From: Salibacterium aidingense DSM 18341
Lineage (GTDB): Bacteria > Bacillota > Bacilli > Bacillales > Marinococcaceae
Direction of reading: 5' to 3'
Length of the DNA: 64,000 nucleotides
NCBI RefSeq assembly: GCF_000429685.1
Contig: NZ_AUCI01000006.1
Location: forward strand, 62,001 to 126,000
In this document: positions 17,684 through 29,944 of the stretch, one piece after another
How the letters are laid out: each line of letters begins with the position of its first letter
How positions within the stretch are numbered: the stretch's first letter is position 1
Notes under the pieces: model-generated
Told to the model about the DNA's origin: nothing
The model's database searches: none
Seen by the model: only the letters and a program-made list of their open reading frames with translations
Program-made: the position numbers and the translations under genes

Positions 17684-17863
17684 GCGGACATTTATTCCGC
17701 TAAATGGCAGAAAAAGTGCCCGTAGGCGGCTTTTTCGGACATTTGTTCCGCTATTCAGGCTCCGCAACGCTATTTTTAAGCTGAATAGGAAAAATAACGG
17801 AATAAATGTCCGATTCTTCCTGCAAAATGGGAAAAATGAAAGAAATAACGGAATAAATGTCCA
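17684..17863. repeat. Four-arm dyad element, copy A
   Basis: Two forward arms (CGGACATTTATTCCGC at 17685, CGGACATTTGTTCCGCTATT at 17736) are followed by two reverse arms (AATAACGGAATAAATGTCC ending near 17812 and 17863). Equivalent bases in successive like arms are 51 bp apart, and the whole is symmetric about 17774. From the first CGG to the last arm end is 179 bp. It could fold as two nested hairpins. A second copy with identical spacing is at 52396-52575. It is intergenic, between convergent lytH and the MetS-like gene. Confidence 0.85.
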
Positions 17864-17918
17864 CCCGCATCCGGGAAAAAGAAGTAAGGTTTCTTCTTCA
17901 GCTTACCACGCTGACGTC

Positions 17919-18032
17919 TTAGTCTTCTTTCCGTTGATTGGACACGCTGCGGGCATATAAAATGCTTGTAATCAATCCGCCCCAGATAATAATCATACCT
18001 AAAATCATCATAAAAATTGCGCTGCCTGTCAT
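17919..18032 (-). CDS. MetS-like small subunit of NSS transporter
   Basis: 37-residue single-pass membrane protein: MTGSAIFMMILGMIIIWGG, then LITSILYARSVSNQRKED. This matches the MetS type of small subunit that accompanies sodium-dependent methionine/alanine NSS transporters. The membrane helix covers about residues 5-27. It starts only 5 bases after the transporter stop codon and has GAGGGAG upstream. It is too short for routine gene calling, but its frame, start and context are all convincing. Confidence 0.85.
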   Translation of the reverse strand: MTGSAIFMMILGMIIIWGGLITSILYARSVSNQRKED

Positions 18033-18037
18033 CTTTA

Positions 18038-19558
18038 TCACGCTCCCTCGTCAGCATCGGATTCGGGCTTATTCTTCCAGCGGAAAACGGTGAAAATGAT
18101 GCCTATGATCAAAGCTGCTGCTGCCACTCCCCATCCATTGACGAGGATGAAAAGATCCGGATATCCTTCATAGTTCCCGTTGTCCGTCTCAAACTGTTTC
18201 ATCAGATTCTGACGGAACAGGTCAAACATCATATAGCCAAGTACAACAGGCGTGATAATACCAAGACATACTTTCCACCATCCGCCGACGCGGATATCGG
18301 ATATGGCATTGGCATGGCTTTGGAACGTGCCAAGCTTCCGCATAAACCAAGCCAGCGCCACCACTTCGACAAGACCGAGCAGGGCCACCCCGAACTGGTT
18401 AATAAAGTAATCCGCTGCATCGAGAAAATTAATTCCGCCTCTTGTCGCGTAAATAAGCGAAATGAGAGCTGCCAGACCGCCGCCGAAAACAACAGCTTTC
18501 GCTCTCGATATATTAAATTTTTCGGACAGGGCTTTCACATACGTTTCCGTAATGGAAATCAACGAAGACAGCCCTGCCAGCACCAGCGAAGCAAAGAATA
18601 AAAAGCCGAACAGCCAGCTTAATGCAGGAAATTCATTGATAATCTGCGGAAGAACGACAAAAGCAAGTCCGATCCCTCCGCTTACTACTTCCTCTACTGA
18701 TGTTCCAGCCTGGGATGCCATAAATCCAAGCGCTCCGAAGATTCCGATGCCGGCCAGCAGTTCAAAGCTTGAGTTACTGAAGCCGGTAATGAAAGCATTG
18801 TTTGTAATATCCGATTTTTTCGGAAGATAGCTGGAATAGGTAATCATAATCGCAAACGCGATCGATAAACTAAAGAAAATCTGTCCGTATGCTGCTACCC
18901 ATACGCCTCCGGAGGTGATCGCTCCGAAATCGGGTTCGAAGAAAGCCTGCAGTCCCTGCGCAGCTCCCGGGAGGGTCACCGCACGGATGACAATAATAAC
19001 AAAAATAATGCAGAGCGTTGGGATAAAGATCCGGTTCGCCAATTCGATACCCTTTTTAACACCGCGGAAAAGAACGCCGAGCGTAACCGCCCACACAATA
19101 ATTAAAGGAATAAGTATACCTGGAACCAACCCGCCGAACTGGCCGGCCTCGGTTACCTGTAAGAAGTTCTCAAATAAAAAGGTTTCGGTATCTTCTCCCC
19201 AGTGAAGATTAAAGGAAAAAATACTGTAGGATATGGCCCAGCCGATAATCACGGAATAGTATGTCGATATCACAAATGCGACAAGGACCATCCACCAGCC
19301 GATCCATTCTGATTTCTTATTCATTCTTGCATAACTAAGCGGCGCGGATCCGCGGTATTTATGACCTATTGTAAATTCCAGTATCAATAACGGAATCCCG
19401 GCCGTGAGTAATGCAAATAAATAGGGGATAAAGAAAGCGCCGCCGCCGTTTTCAAATGCTGTCGCCGGAAAACGCCAAATATTTCCGAGGCCGACAGCAG
19501 AGCCCACAGCTGCCATAATAAAGCCGGCACGTGTTCCCCATTGCTCTCTCATACTCAT
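18038..19558 (-). CDS. Sodium-dependent NSS-family amino-acid transporter
   Basis: 506-residue neurotransmitter:sodium symporter homologue with about 12 membrane helices. The N-terminal block GFIMAAVGSAVGLGNIWRFP forms the sodium and substrate site of the family. The small subunit downstream resembles MetS, so methionine, alanine or a related amino acid is the likely substrate (inference). The start is ATG 19558, 8 bases after AAGGAG; an upstream start at 19576 lacks support. Sodium coupling fits a salt-adapted cell. Confidence 0.9.
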   Translation of the reverse strand: MSMREQWGTRAGFIMAAVGSAVGLGNIWRFPATAFENGGGAFFIPYLFALLTAGIPLLILEFTIGHKYRGSAPLSYARMNKKSEWIGWWMVLVAFVISTYYSVIIGWAISYSIFSFNLHWGEDTETFLFENFLQVTEAGQFGGLVPGILIPLIIVWAVTLGVLFRGVKKGIELANRIFIPTLCIIFVIIVIRAVTLPGAAQGLQAFFEPDFGAITSGGVWVAAYGQIFFSLSIAFAIMITYSSYLPKKSDITNNAFITGFSNSSFELLAGIGIFGALGFMASQAGTSVEEVVSGGIGLAFVVLPQIINEFPALSWLFGFLFFASLVLAGLSSLISITETYVKALSEKFNISRAKAVVFGGGLAALISLIYATRGGINFLDAADYFINQFGVALLGLVEVVALAWFMRKLGTFQSHANAISDIRVGGWWKVCLGIITPVVLGYMMFDLFRQNLMKQFETDNGNYEGYPDLFILVNGWGVAAAALIIGIIFTVFRWKNKPESDADEGA

Positions 19559-19894
19559 GGCTCTATCTCCTTCCAATTAAGCTTGACTATCTATAAATTC
19601 AGAATAATACGGGAAAAGCTCCCTCCGTTCCTCCTTTCTACAACTATTGTCTGATAATTCATTGTAATTGTAATTTTTTACGACGTTTTTGTCAAAAAAT
19701 AGTTTGTACTTCTGTCTAATGATTCCTAAGCGGGGGGTTTACAGCCGCTTCTTCTCCGATTCGTTATGACTACACCCCGCTTCCGAACGTAACCATTTCT
19801 TATCCTCCCGGTCACCAGAGCACACAACACGATGTGGCGGATTTCCTTAAATGGGGGGGATGCAAACCCCCCTGAATCGAAGCATTCCTTTAGT
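19559..19894. other. Intergenic region with GC-rich inverted repeats
   Basis: No gene recognised. The hairpin GGGGGG-TTTGCAT-CCCCCC (minus-strand reading, around 19850-19872) lies shortly after yunB and may end its transcript. A second inverted pair, AAGCGGGG near 19728 and CCCCGCTT near 19785, brackets about 40 bases. The A+T-rich 19640-19720 part probably holds the transporter promoter, but I cannot fix its boxes. Confidence 0.5.
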
Positions 19895-20746
19895 TTATGG
19901 ATTGACCTGTTCTTCCTGCTCCACTTCCGTTTCGGGTTGTTCGGAATCTTCTTCCAGGACATTGTTCAGGTCTTCTTCCTGAATCACAGCAGGTGCCGGC
20001 ATCTCTCCATCTCCCGCGTTGTAAAATTCCGGTACTTCTCCGGAGATAAATACCATGCCTACCGGGATCGAAGTAGCTACAACAGCTGTATCCGTGGCAA
20101 ACGGGATGACGACCCGGACGTCTACCTCAATGTCGATTGAAATTTGGACATAGGTGTTATTAATTCCTGATTCAAAAATGGATTCACTCATGTCAGCTTT
20201 TACATCGCCGATCGCACTGAAGCGGACAGGAACTCTAGGCCCAAGCTGAGCCAAAAGCGCATTATTTGTGGCCTGCCCCAGGGGAATAACATGGATAATT
20301 CCTTCATCCGTGAACCTGTCTGGTTCCAGTTCCTGTTCAATTTCCTGCGGCAGCCCAAGATCCTGTATATTTCCTTCTTCCACCATTTGTAGGTATCTCT
20401 GCACCCGTAACACCGATTCCGACTGGACTCGGTTATACATTTTTGAATTAAAGTTTATCGACGTGACATTCCCCTGGCTGTCGTGTTCCATTTCAATAAT
20501 ATCTTCTACATCAATGTTTTCCACAATTTTGTTCGATATCGCATCATTAATAGCCTGAGTGGCAATTTTCTGGGTTTCTGTATGAGCAATTGCCATTAAC
20601 GTCGGACGTATCCCTTTATCCACGAGCCAAAGCCCCTGTACCGTGAACAATGCAAATAACACAAAAGAAATCAAAAAAACATACCGGAAGGGGAGCGGTC
20701 CTTTAGGCCGTCGTGGTGTTTTAAATGATGTTCCCCTCATTTTCAT
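19895..20746 (-). CDS. yunB: Sporulation protein YunB
   Basis: 283-residue bitopic protein. One membrane helix (FRYVFLISFVLFALFTVQGL) near the N-terminus is followed by an extracytoplasmic domain with the family blocks IGVxxxN-like NSKMYNRVQSES and VPVRFSAIGDVKADM. The last 40 residues are strongly acidic and low in complexity (EEDSEQPETEVEQEEQ). YunB is a sigma-E-type sporulation protein in B. subtilis. The start chosen is ATG 20746, 11 bases after AAAGGAGG; the open frame extends upstream without support. Confidence 0.85.
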   Translation of the reverse strand: MKMRGTSFKTPRRPKGPLPFRYVFLISFVLFALFTVQGLWLVDKGIRPTLMAIAHTETQKIATQAINDAISNKIVENIDVEDIIEMEHDSQGNVTSINFNSKMYNRVQSESVLRVQRYLQMVEEGNIQDLGLPQEIEQELEPDRFTDEGIIHVIPLGQATNNALLAQLGPRVPVRFSAIGDVKADMSESIFESGINNTYVQISIDIEVDVRVVIPFATDTAVVATSIPVGMVFISGEVPEFYNAGDGEMPAPAVIQEEDLNNVLEEDSEQPETEVEQEEQVNP

Positions 20747-20809
20747 AAGAGCCCCGTCCTCCTTTGCTTGTTTCATGTATATGCAAAGAAGAACGGTTCC
20801 ATCCATCAT

Positions 20810-21295
20810 TTACATTTTTCTCTGTAATGTCAGAAAAGTATGGGGGTACACATTTTTTTCATCCACCGTACCCTGTTTTTCTTCAACCATTCTCCAATTC
20901 TCTTCTTCCCACTCTGGAAAATACGTATCCCCGTTGAAATGGTCATGAATGATCGTCAAATACATTCGTGACGCAAGTGGAAAGGTTTGTTCGAAGATGG
21001 CAGCACCCCCAATAATGAACAATTCTTCCGCCTCTTGTTCCATCGGCGGAATATCATTCAGGGAATGAATCACTTCACAGCCCGGCGCTTCATAATCCTC
21101 ATGGCCGGTTATTATAATGTTACGCCTTCCCGGAAGCGGTTTTCCAATCGCCTCATACGTTTTCCGCCCCATAATGACAGGACTTCCATGGGTGATCTTT
21201 TTAAAATGTTTCAAATCATTGGGCAGATGCCAAGGCATGGAATTATCCGCCCCAATGAGCCGGTTTTCATCCATAGCAGCAACAAAACTGATCAT
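20810..21295 (-). CDS. folA: Dihydrofolate reductase
   Basis: 161-residue NADPH-dependent enzyme restoring tetrahydrofolate. The substrate loop is [32 protein letters not shown] and [18 protein letters not shown] binds [14 protein letters not shown] is the conserved C-terminal strand. It overlaps the thyA stop by four bases, so thyA-folA are translationally coupled, which makes sense because ThyA produces the dihydrofolate it reduces. Confidence 0.97.
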   Translation of the reverse strand: MISFVAAMDENRLIGADNSMPWHLPNDLKHFKKITHGSPVIMGRKTYEAIGKPLPGRRNIIITGHEDYEAPGCEVIHSLNDIPPMEQEAEELFIIGGAAIFEQTFPLASRMYLTIIHDHFNGDTYFPEWEEENWRMVEEKQGTVDEKNVYPHTFLTLQRKM

Positions 21296-22086
21296 ACCGA
21301 CACTTCTCCCTTAATATGAGGATGGGGGTCATACCCCTGCAGTTCGAAGTCATCAATTGTAAAATCAAAAATGGACTCTACCTCAGGATTTATTTTCATT
21401 TCTGGAAGCGGACGGGGCTCCCTTTCTAATTGTGTTTTTACCTGTTCTATGTGGTTTAAATAAATGTGGGCATCCCCAAACGTATGAATGAATTCATGAG
21501 CCTGCAGTCCGCAGACCTGGGCTATCATTCGTGTTAACAAGGCGTAGGATGCAATATTAAACGGGACGCCTAGAAACATGTCGGCGCTTCTTTGGTAAAG
21601 CTGACAGGAGAGTTTTCCATCGTGGACATAAAATTGGAACAGGCAGTGGCAGGGAGCAAGTGCCATATCTTCAATCTCCGCCGCATTCCAGGCACTGACA
21701 ATCAGACGGCGGGAATCGGGGTTGGTTTTTATCTGCTCGACCACCTGGGAAATCTGGTCTATCGTCTTTCCATCTGCGCCTTCCCAGGAACGCCACTGCT
21801 TTCCATAAATCGGTCCAAGTTCTCCATCTTCGCCGGCCCATGGTTTCCAAATCCGGACATTATTCTCCTCGAGATATTTGTTATTAGTGTCCCCTTTTAA
21901 AAACCATAATAATTCATGAATAATGGACCGCAGGTGGAGTTTTTTTGTAGTGACGACCGGAAACCCTTCTTCAAGGTTAAAGCGCATCTGCCAGCCAAAA
22001 GTGCTGATCGTACCGGTCCCTGTGCGGTCGTCTTTTTGTATGCCATGGTCCAGGATGTGTCTGCACAATTGTAAATACTGTTTCAT
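21292..22086 (-). CDS. thyA: Thymidylate synthase, ThyA type
   Basis: 264-residue enzyme converting dUMP to dTMP with methylene-tetrahydrofolate. The catalytic cysteine is C146 in LAPCHCLF, and the phosphate-binding RRLIVSAWN and the FNIASYALL motifs are present. The length equals that of the short E. coli-type ThyA. The start ATG 22086 follows AAAGGCGG. First gene of a thyA-folA pair. Confidence 0.97.
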   Translation of the reverse strand: MKQYLQLCRHILDHGIQKDDRTGTGTISTFGWQMRFNLEEGFPVVTTKKLHLRSIIHELLWFLKGDTNNKYLEENNVRIWKPWAGEDGELGPIYGKQWRSWEGADGKTIDQISQVVEQIKTNPDSRRLIVSAWNAAEIEDMALAPCHCLFQFYVHDGKLSCQLYQRSADMFLGVPFNIASYALLTRMIAQVCGLQAHEFIHTFGDAHIYLNHIEQVKTQLEREPRPLPEMKINPEVESIFDFTIDDFELQGYDPHPHIKGEVSV

Positions 22087-22160
22087 CCCATTTGCCGCCT
22101 TTCCTCTTTTTTATTTCCCATTATCATGGGTCTTGCCGCTCTAACTGCCGCAGCAGACAT

Positions 22161-23558
22161 TTAACGACACTGGTATTTCAACGTCTCTGCTAAAACATCC
22201 CTCATCATTTCAGGCATAAAATATTTCTTCGGACCGCTTTGGGAAAGTCCGGGGAATAACGGTCCGAATGTAAACATATCTGCCGTCGCTAATTGATACG
22301 TCCGTTTCGGGTCGAGGTGTTCTCCATGTATTATAATATCTTTTATCCCGGATTCCGGGTCTTTTTTTTCCCATACTACCTTTATTCCTGAAAAAGCCAT
22401 GCGTCCCAGTACTTTCCCGCGAAATCCAAGACCTTTTACAGGAAGATGGATCATTTTTTCCGTGAACGCTGCGGCTATTGTTTCTTTTAAAACCGCTCCT
22501 TTTACATCCAGGAGGCAGGGATTGATAGGATGCGGGCAAAGCCGGTGTAAATCTTTTCGGGTAATGGTCCCCGGCTCAAGGGATTCCAGCAGCAGACCTG
22601 AATTAATCATTGAAATTTCCGCGTCACACCAGTTTCGAACTCCATCCGCCAGTAAATCGGCAAAGGGGGAAGATGTTGTCCAGGAGACAGGCAGTTCTTC
22701 AAAAATCCTGGCAACCGGCGTATTCATCTCCTCTTCTGCCTCTTGTTCCAGACGATGAAGCAGCACACTTGTAGATGGATGGGCATGTTCCCTGCTGACG
22801 TCCACTGCCGCCCCTTCCTTTTTCACGACTTTATGGTCATTCTGATCGAACTCGAGTTTAATCTGGCCGACATAGAAGCCGCTTTTACCGCATTGAGCAA
22901 TAAGGGTGTTATTTAAAAGCACCGAAGTTTTCAGAAGATGATGGGTGTGAGCCCCAAGAATCACATCGATATCGTTATAGGTCCGGGCAATTTTCTCATC
23001 CTGGGGATACCCCAGGTGGGATAACAGGATCACCACATCCGACTGCTGCTTCACTTTTTCCAGCAGGGCCGGCAGAATTTCTAAGGGATCCCGGACGTCC
23101 CAGCCCAGTTCTTTATAAAAAGGATAAAACGGCACGGTTAACCCAATCAAGCCGATTCGAATGCCTTCCTTCGTTTCCAAAATGTCAAAAGGCTGCGACC
23201 AGGACGGCGGCTCCCCTGCTTCGTCAAAAAGATTAGCAAGCAGCACTTTAAAATCTGCGTGCAGGTACAAGGATTCCAATTCTTTTTTTGATAATGTGAT
23301 TCCTTCATTATTGCCGATGGTTGCGTGATGAATCCCGGCTTGATTGATTAATTCAACATTTGCTTTTCCCCGCGTCGATTCTGTAACTGGATGAACGCGG
23401 TCCGCGTGATCTCCAATATCAAAAAACAAGGCGGTTTCGTCTTTTTTTTCATGAAACTGGCGGTTTTTTTTTATATAAGAAACAGCCGCCGGCCATTGCT
23501 GTAGGTTACTGTGAAGATCATTTGTATGGTAGATATAAATAGGTATTAATGAAGACAT
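22161..23558 (-). CDS. yunD: Metallophosphatase / 5'-nucleotidase family protein (YunD)
   Basis: 465-residue two-domain hydrolase. The N-terminal metallophosphoesterase domain has HTNDLHSN, FDIGDHAD, GNNEG and GAHTHH, the metal-ligand motifs of UshA-type 5'-nucleotidases. The C-terminal 5'-nucleotidase domain starts near residue 270. No signal peptide is visible, so it is probably cytoplasmic, unlike UshA. The substrate is unknown. ATG 23558 follows AAGGCGG; the frame continues upstream into yunE. Order yunB-yunD-yunE-yunF follows B. subtilis. Confidence 0.88.
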   Translation of the reverse strand: MSSLIPIYIYHTNDLHSNLQQWPAAVSYIKKNRQFHEKKDETALFFDIGDHADRVHPVTESTRGKANVELINQAGIHHATIGNNEGITLSKKELESLYLHADFKVLLANLFDEAGEPPSWSQPFDILETKEGIRIGLIGLTVPFYPFYKELGWDVRDPLEILPALLEKVKQQSDVVILLSHLGYPQDEKIARTYNDIDVILGAHTHHLLKTSVLLNNTLIAQCGKSGFYVGQIKLEFDQNDHKVVKKEGAAVDVSREHAHPSTSVLLHRLEQEAEEEMNTPVARIFEELPVSWTTSSPFADLLADGVRNWCDAEISMINSGLLLESLEPGTITRKDLHRLCPHPINPCLLDVKGAVLKETIAAAFTEKMIHLPVKGLGFRGKVLGRMAFSGIKVVWEKKDPESGIKDIIIHGEHLDPKRTYQLATADMFTFGPLFPGLSQSGPKKYFMPEMMRDVLAETLKYQCR

Positions 23559-23584
23559 ATCCCACACCGCCTTTTCTTCTGCAG

Positions 23585-24409
23585 CTACATCCCAGTGATC
23601 CCCTGCCACATCAACCTGATTCCTATAATGATCAGAAAGACTCTCAGTATCGTAACGAGGGTGTCACTTTTTAATCGCTGATTAATATTTGCTCCAATTT
23701 GTGCTCCAATCCAGGCTCCCGGAATTAAAGCAAGTGCAAACAGCCATTCCACATTTCCTAACACAATATGGGAAACAGAACTGATTAATGCAGATAACAA
23801 TACTAAAAACATAGAGGTGGCTACAGCCATATGCGGTGGAAAGCCAAACAGTAATATCATCGCCGGTACCATCAAGGAACCGCCGCCAATACCAAATAAC
23901 CCGGAACACATTCCAACGACAAATGCGATAGCGATGCCGATTACCGGCTGGAATCCATATTCCACTTCTTGGCCTGCGGCATTTATGTAAGTTCTGCGTA
24001 TTCCTTTTCCCTTGATTTTCAACGGTTTAAGTTTGTTTCGTATAAGCAGGATAAATGAAATGATGATCATAAAGATCCCGAATAATATAAGAAACGGAGC
24101 GGTTTCCATATCTTTATTCAGCCATACTCCAAACAAAGCCCCGGGACCGCTTCCCATTATAAAGATGCCGCCTGCCACATAGTCCACTGTCTTTTTTTTC
24201 ATATAGGCCAGGGTGGAAGACAACCCCGTGAATATCATGATTAACAACGAAGTCCCTACTGCGGTCTGGGGAGTGATGTGGGAGAAAAAATCATGAAATC
24301 CGCTGAAAACCATCAACGCCGGCACTACAATAATTCCTCCGCCAAGCCCCATCAAGCTTCCCAGCATACCTGCCAGAAGTCCTGTCAGTATTAATAGTAC
24401 CCATACCAT
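23585..24409 (-). CDS. yunE: TauE/SafE-family membrane permease (YunE)
   Basis: 274-residue protein with about eight membrane helices in two repeats. The duplicated motifs GSLMGLGGGIIVVPAL and GLFGIGGGSLMVPAMILLFG are characteristic of TauE/SafE sulfite or organosulfonate exporters. The transported compound is unknown. ATG 24409 follows AGAGGA. It ends 26 bases before the yunD start, so the two likely share a transcript. Confidence 0.88.
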   Translation of the reverse strand: MVWVLLILTGLLAGMLGSLMGLGGGIIVVPALMVFSGFHDFFSHITPQTAVGTSLLIMIFTGLSSTLAYMKKKTVDYVAGGIFIMGSGPGALFGVWLNKDMETAPFLILFGIFMIIISFILLIRNKLKPLKIKGKGIRRTYINAAGQEVEYGFQPVIGIAIAFVVGMCSGLFGIGGGSLMVPAMILLFGFPPHMAVATSMFLVLLSALISSVSHIVLGNVEWLFALALIPGAWIGAQIGANINQRLKSDTLVTILRVFLIIIGIRLMWQGITGM

Positions 24410-24477
24410 AATGATCCTCTTTTCTCTGCCGTGCCAGTAAGATGCAGCCCATAATAAGAACCCGTCTTATTATTTTA

Positions 24478-25341
24478 CTATGTTTGCGTATCATCAAACA
24501 ATGAAATTTGTCGCGGAGTAAGTCCTTCATAAGAAATGTCTGCTATATCCAAAAAGGTTTTTGCATTGGAAGCTGCATGCCTGCCGGAATTATTGTTAAA
24601 TATAAAATAGATGTTTTCCGTTTCCTGCTCCAGCTTCTGAAGTCGGTCGTACCAGGTTTTTAGTTCTTCTTCAGAGTAATTATAGAGATACCGGACGTTC
24701 CGCCAGTTTTCTCCCTGCACCGGACGTTTCCATGCTTCTTTATTTCTTCCATGCAGACGGACCAGCGTTTTGTCTGGATGGGTAGCCCGGAGCACAAGCG
24801 GAACGGAGCCTACTTCTATCTGAGGCTCATCGCAAATGCTGTGAATCCAGTTTTCTTCTTTCATAAATGTCAGTGTCTTTTCTTTCCAGGTTTCCTCAAA
24901 CCAGGACTGGTGCCTGAATTCCAAAGCGCAGGGAAAATCAGCCAATTTTTCTCTAACATACTTTAGATACGCAACGTTTTCTTTATTACACTCAAACCAC
25001 GGTGGAAATTGACAGAGTACCATGGCCAGCTTCCCTGCTTCCTGCACCGGTTTCAAGGAGGCGGTATAAGCCGCAAACATTTCTTTAGCAGAAGAAAACG
25101 GAATTTCTCCCCGTTCATGCCCGGTGATTCCTTGATACGCTTTCACAATGAACGAAAACCGCTCCGGCGTTTCCCGTATCCATTTCTCATAATTTTTTGC
25201 CGGCTGTACTGCATAAAAAGCGGCATCTACTTCCACCACTGGAAAGTGGGCGCTGTAAGCCTCGAGTTTGTCCCGTTGTTTTGTGCCGGGCGGATACAAA
25301 ATATCGTGATCTCCCCATCCTGTTAAACCAACGTGAATCAA
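24478..25341 (-). CDS. yunF: DUF72 family protein (YunF)
   Basis: 287-residue TIM-barrel-like DUF72 protein. The family signatures are LTGWGDHDILYPPGTKQRDKL at the N-terminus, CQFPPWF, and ALEFRHQSW. YIYFIFNNN-like text (NIYFIFNNNSGRHAASNA) closes the barrel. The function is unknown. The start is TTG 25341 after GGGGAGGGAG. It is downstream of the suf operon terminator on the same strand. Confidence 0.88.
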   Translation of the reverse strand: MIHVGLTGWGDHDILYPPGTKQRDKLEAYSAHFPVVEVDAAFYAVQPAKNYEKWIRETPERFSFIVKAYQGITGHERGEIPFSSAKEMFAAYTASLKPVQEAGKLAMVLCQFPPWFECNKENVAYLKYVREKLADFPCALEFRHQSWFEETWKEKTLTFMKEENWIHSICDEPQIEVGSVPLVLRATHPDKTLVRLHGRNKEAWKRPVQGENWRNVRYLYNYSEEELKTWYDRLQKLEQETENIYFIFNNNSGRHAASNAKTFLDIADISYEGLTPRQISLFDDTQT

Positions 25342-25366
25342 AGCTCTCCCTCCCCTTCTTCATAGA

Positions 25367-25396
25367 AAAAGCGAACCCTCTGCCGGGTTCGCTTTT
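25367..25396 (-). terminator. Terminator of the suf operon
   Basis: A perfect 12-bp stem AAAAGCGAACCC / GGGTTCGCTTTT with a T run on the minus strand, just past sufB. Confidence 0.9.
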
Positions 25397-25416
25397 CAAC
25401 CTTTATCGTGCGTCTA

Positions 25417-26814
25417 TTAACCGATAGAGCCTTCCATTTCAAACCGGATTAAACGGTTCATTTCCACCGCATATTCCATTGGCAGTTCTTTTGTAAACGG
25501 CTCAATAAAGCCCATTACAATCATTTCCACTGCTTCTTCTTCCGAAATACCGCGGCTCATCAAGTAGAAGAGCTGCTCTTCCGACACCTTCGACACCGTC
25601 GCTTCGTGTTCAAGGGCGATGTTGTTGTTCATAATTTCGTTATACGGAATAGTGTCGGAGGTGGACTCGTTGTCCATAATCAACGTATCGCATTCCACTT
25701 TAGACTTAGAACCTTCTGATTTCCGTCCAAAATGGGAAATACCACGGTACGTTACTTTCCCTCCGTGCTTGGAGATGGACTTAGAGACAATGGTGGACGA
25801 GCAGTTTGGTGCAAGGTGCATAACTTTCGCCCCGGCGTCCTGATGCTGGTTTTTGCCGGCAATGGCAATGGAAAGTATAGTACCTTTTGCCCCTTCGCCG
25901 CGCATCAATACAGATGGATATTTCATCGTGAGTTTGGAACCAATGTTACCGTCCACCCATTCCATGGCGGCACCTGCATCTGCTGCAGCACGTTTTGTAA
26001 CAAGGTTATAAACGTTTGGTGCCCAGTTTTGGATCGTCGTATAGCGGCAGTACGCGTTTTTCTTCACCACAATTTCCACCACGGCACTGTGCAGGGAATC
26101 CGTCGAATAAACAGGAGCTGTGCAGCCTTCCACGTAATGCACGGAACTTTCCTCATCCGCGATGATCAGGGTGCGTTCAAACTGTCCCATGTTTTCAGAA
26201 TTAATCCGGAAATAGGCCTGAAGCGGCGTTTCGGACTTTACTCCTTTTGGAACATAGATGAAAGAACCGCCGGACCATACTGCCGAGTTTAATGCTGCGA
26301 ATTTATTATCCGATGGAGGAATCACTTTTCCAAAATGCTCTCTGAAGATATCTTCGTTTTCTTTCAGAGCCGTGTCCGTATCTTTAAACACGATACCCAT
26401 TTTTTCCAGGTCTTCCTGAAGGTTGTGATAGACAACCTCTGACTCATATTGAGCGGATACCCCGGCCAGATACTTTTGTTCTGCTTCAGGGATACCAAGT
26501 TTATCAAACGTATTTTTTATTTCTTCCGGTACTTCGTCCCATGATGTTTCCGAACGCTCAGACGGCTTCACATAATAGGTGATGTCATCAAAGTTCAGAC
26601 CGGACAGATCACCGCCCCACTGCGGAGTCGGCATTTTATAGAACTGTTCGAGTGCCTTCAGACGAAAATTGAGCATCCATTCCGGTTCTTCTTTAATACT
26701 GGATATTTCACGGACGACATTTTCGGTCAGTCCCCGTTCAGAACGGAACACGGAAACGTCTTTATCATGGAAACCATATTGGTATTCTTCCATTTCCGGC
26801 ATTTGCTTAGCCAT
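25417..26814 (-). CDS. sufB: Fe-S assembly scaffold subunit SufB
   Basis: 465-residue core subunit of the SufBC(2)D scaffold that assembles Fe-S clusters in the cytoplasm. The C-terminal beta-helix core shows GDxNxFxALNxAxxxxG-like [21 protein letters not shown] and SRGISEEEA; cysteine C254 region ENVEGCTAP (VEGCTAP) is the conserved cluster-transfer site. ATG 26814 follows AAAGGAGG and gives exactly the family length. Last gene of sufCDSUB, separated from sufU by about 135 bases. Confidence 0.96.
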   Translation of the reverse strand: MAKQMPEMEEYQYGFHDKDVSVFRSERGLTENVVREISSIKEEPEWMLNFRLKALEQFYKMPTPQWGGDLSGLNFDDITYYVKPSERSETSWDEVPEEIKNTFDKLGIPEAEQKYLAGVSAQYESEVVYHNLQEDLEKMGIVFKDTDTALKENEDIFREHFGKVIPPSDNKFAALNSAVWSGGSFIYVPKGVKSETPLQAYFRINSENMGQFERTLIIADEESSVHYVEGCTAPVYSTDSLHSAVVEIVVKKNAYCRYTTIQNWAPNVYNLVTKRAAADAGAAMEWVDGNIGSKLTMKYPSVLMRGEGAKGTILSIAIAGKNQHQDAGAKVMHLAPNCSSTIVSKSISKHGGKVTYRGISHFGRKSEGSKSKVECDTLIMDNESTSDTIPYNEIMNNNIALEHEATVSKVSEEQLFYLMSRGISEEEAVEMIVMGFIEPFTKELPMEYAVEMNRLIRFEMEGSIG

Positions 26815-26950
26815 ATTAAATGACCTCCTTTTAGGAAAATCAAGATAGTGTTTCGAGTTTTCACCACTGTTCAAGAGCATACAGGTTTCTACCTTCATTA
26901 TAGGGGCTAACCCCAGAAAAAGAAAGGTATATGATTACTTTTCTTACACT

Positions 26951-29926
<2,976 letters not shown>

Positions 29927-29944
29927 CATATAACCTCCCTACGA

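Noticed and set aside
17684-17863. Four-arm element as a CRISPR array
   Set aside because: Arms are in inverted orientation, only four in number, and no cas genes are present.
19726-19962. 78-codon minus-strand frame near yunB
   Set aside because: It overlaps the yunB end and runs through GC-rich inverted repeats; no ribosome binding site.
25732-26292. 186-codon plus-strand frame opposite sufB
   Set aside because: Entirely inside intact sufB on the other strand; composition is not protein-like.
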